A DNA stretch of 64,000 bases. It comes from Streptomyces halstedii. GTDB lineage: Bacteria > Actinomycetota > Actinomycetes > Streptomycetales > Streptomycetaceae. A program made the translations under genes and the position numbers. Under the pieces are notes generated by a model. It was not told where the DNA came from. It ran no database searches and was given only the letters and a program-made list of their open reading frames with translations. Below, piece by piece: positions 63,949 through 64,000 of the stretch. The stretch's first letter is position 1, and every line of letters begins with the position of its first letter. The stretch spans positions 1 to 64,000 of the forward strand of contig JOAZ01000022.1 in NCBI GenBank assembly GCA_000720535.1. Direction: 5' to 3'.

Positions 63949-64000
63949 TCTGTTGCCGACTGGGCGCGGCGCGCCCTGCTAGATACCGCCCGCGGGGTCA

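Overview
The window is high-GC actinobacterial DNA. Gene content, GTG/TTG/CTG starts, DasR-type chitinase promoters, leaderless-looking genes and a GC-rich dispersed intergenic repeat all point to Streptomyces or a close relative. No species is claimed.

Layout. 0-9 kb: MFS exporter, DUF3151 protein, a three-gene tryptophan-to-anthranilate kynurenine route (kynA-kynU, then kynB), a NarL-type two-component pair and a cytochrome P450. 9-13 kb: a large membrane protein, a degenerate diacylglycerol-kinase-like protein, and purA. 13-23 kb: two paralogous membrane Ser/Thr kinases flank two paralogous GH19 chitinases, an AraC-VOC pair and a PucR-type regulator. 23-32 kb: class III aminotransferase plus GntR regulator, SLATT-type membrane protein, the ybaB-recR-DUF5063 cluster, and ask-asd feeding lysine, threonine and methionine synthesis. 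32-46 kb: ECF sigma factor with a membrane partner, SURF1, prolyl oligopeptidase, methyltransferase, SGNH lipase, htpG, a TetR/FMN-reductase divergon, and a BlaI-M56 pair divergent from two terD genes. 46-54 kb: small GlsB-type membrane protein, ArsR-MgtA operon, LytR-CpsA-Psr protein divergent from tatA, a small orphan, and a voltage-gated-type ion channel. 54-61 kb: remnant of a pSAM2-like integrative element, bounded on the left by a tRNA-Pro 3' fragment and ending in a truncated tyrosine integrase. 61-64 kb: metG and two small unknown genes.

The most interesting region is 54.1-60.9 kb. Here an EACC1-like adaptor gene overlaps a caspase/superfamily-1 helicase fusion, and a 468-residue orphan lies upstream. 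I interpret this as a protease-effector conflict (defence) module carried by a decayed element. The helicase part is out of frame by one base in a short homopolymer, so the gene is either broken, mis-sequenced or translationally frameshifted.

Two local regulatory patterns stand out. A BlaI-type palindrome lies between blaI and terD, and an almost identical one lies upstream of the ion channel 8 kb away. A TTGCGCAA palindrome occurs in three intergenic regions of the 46-53 kb block. All function calls rest on reading motifs and context; no database search was run.
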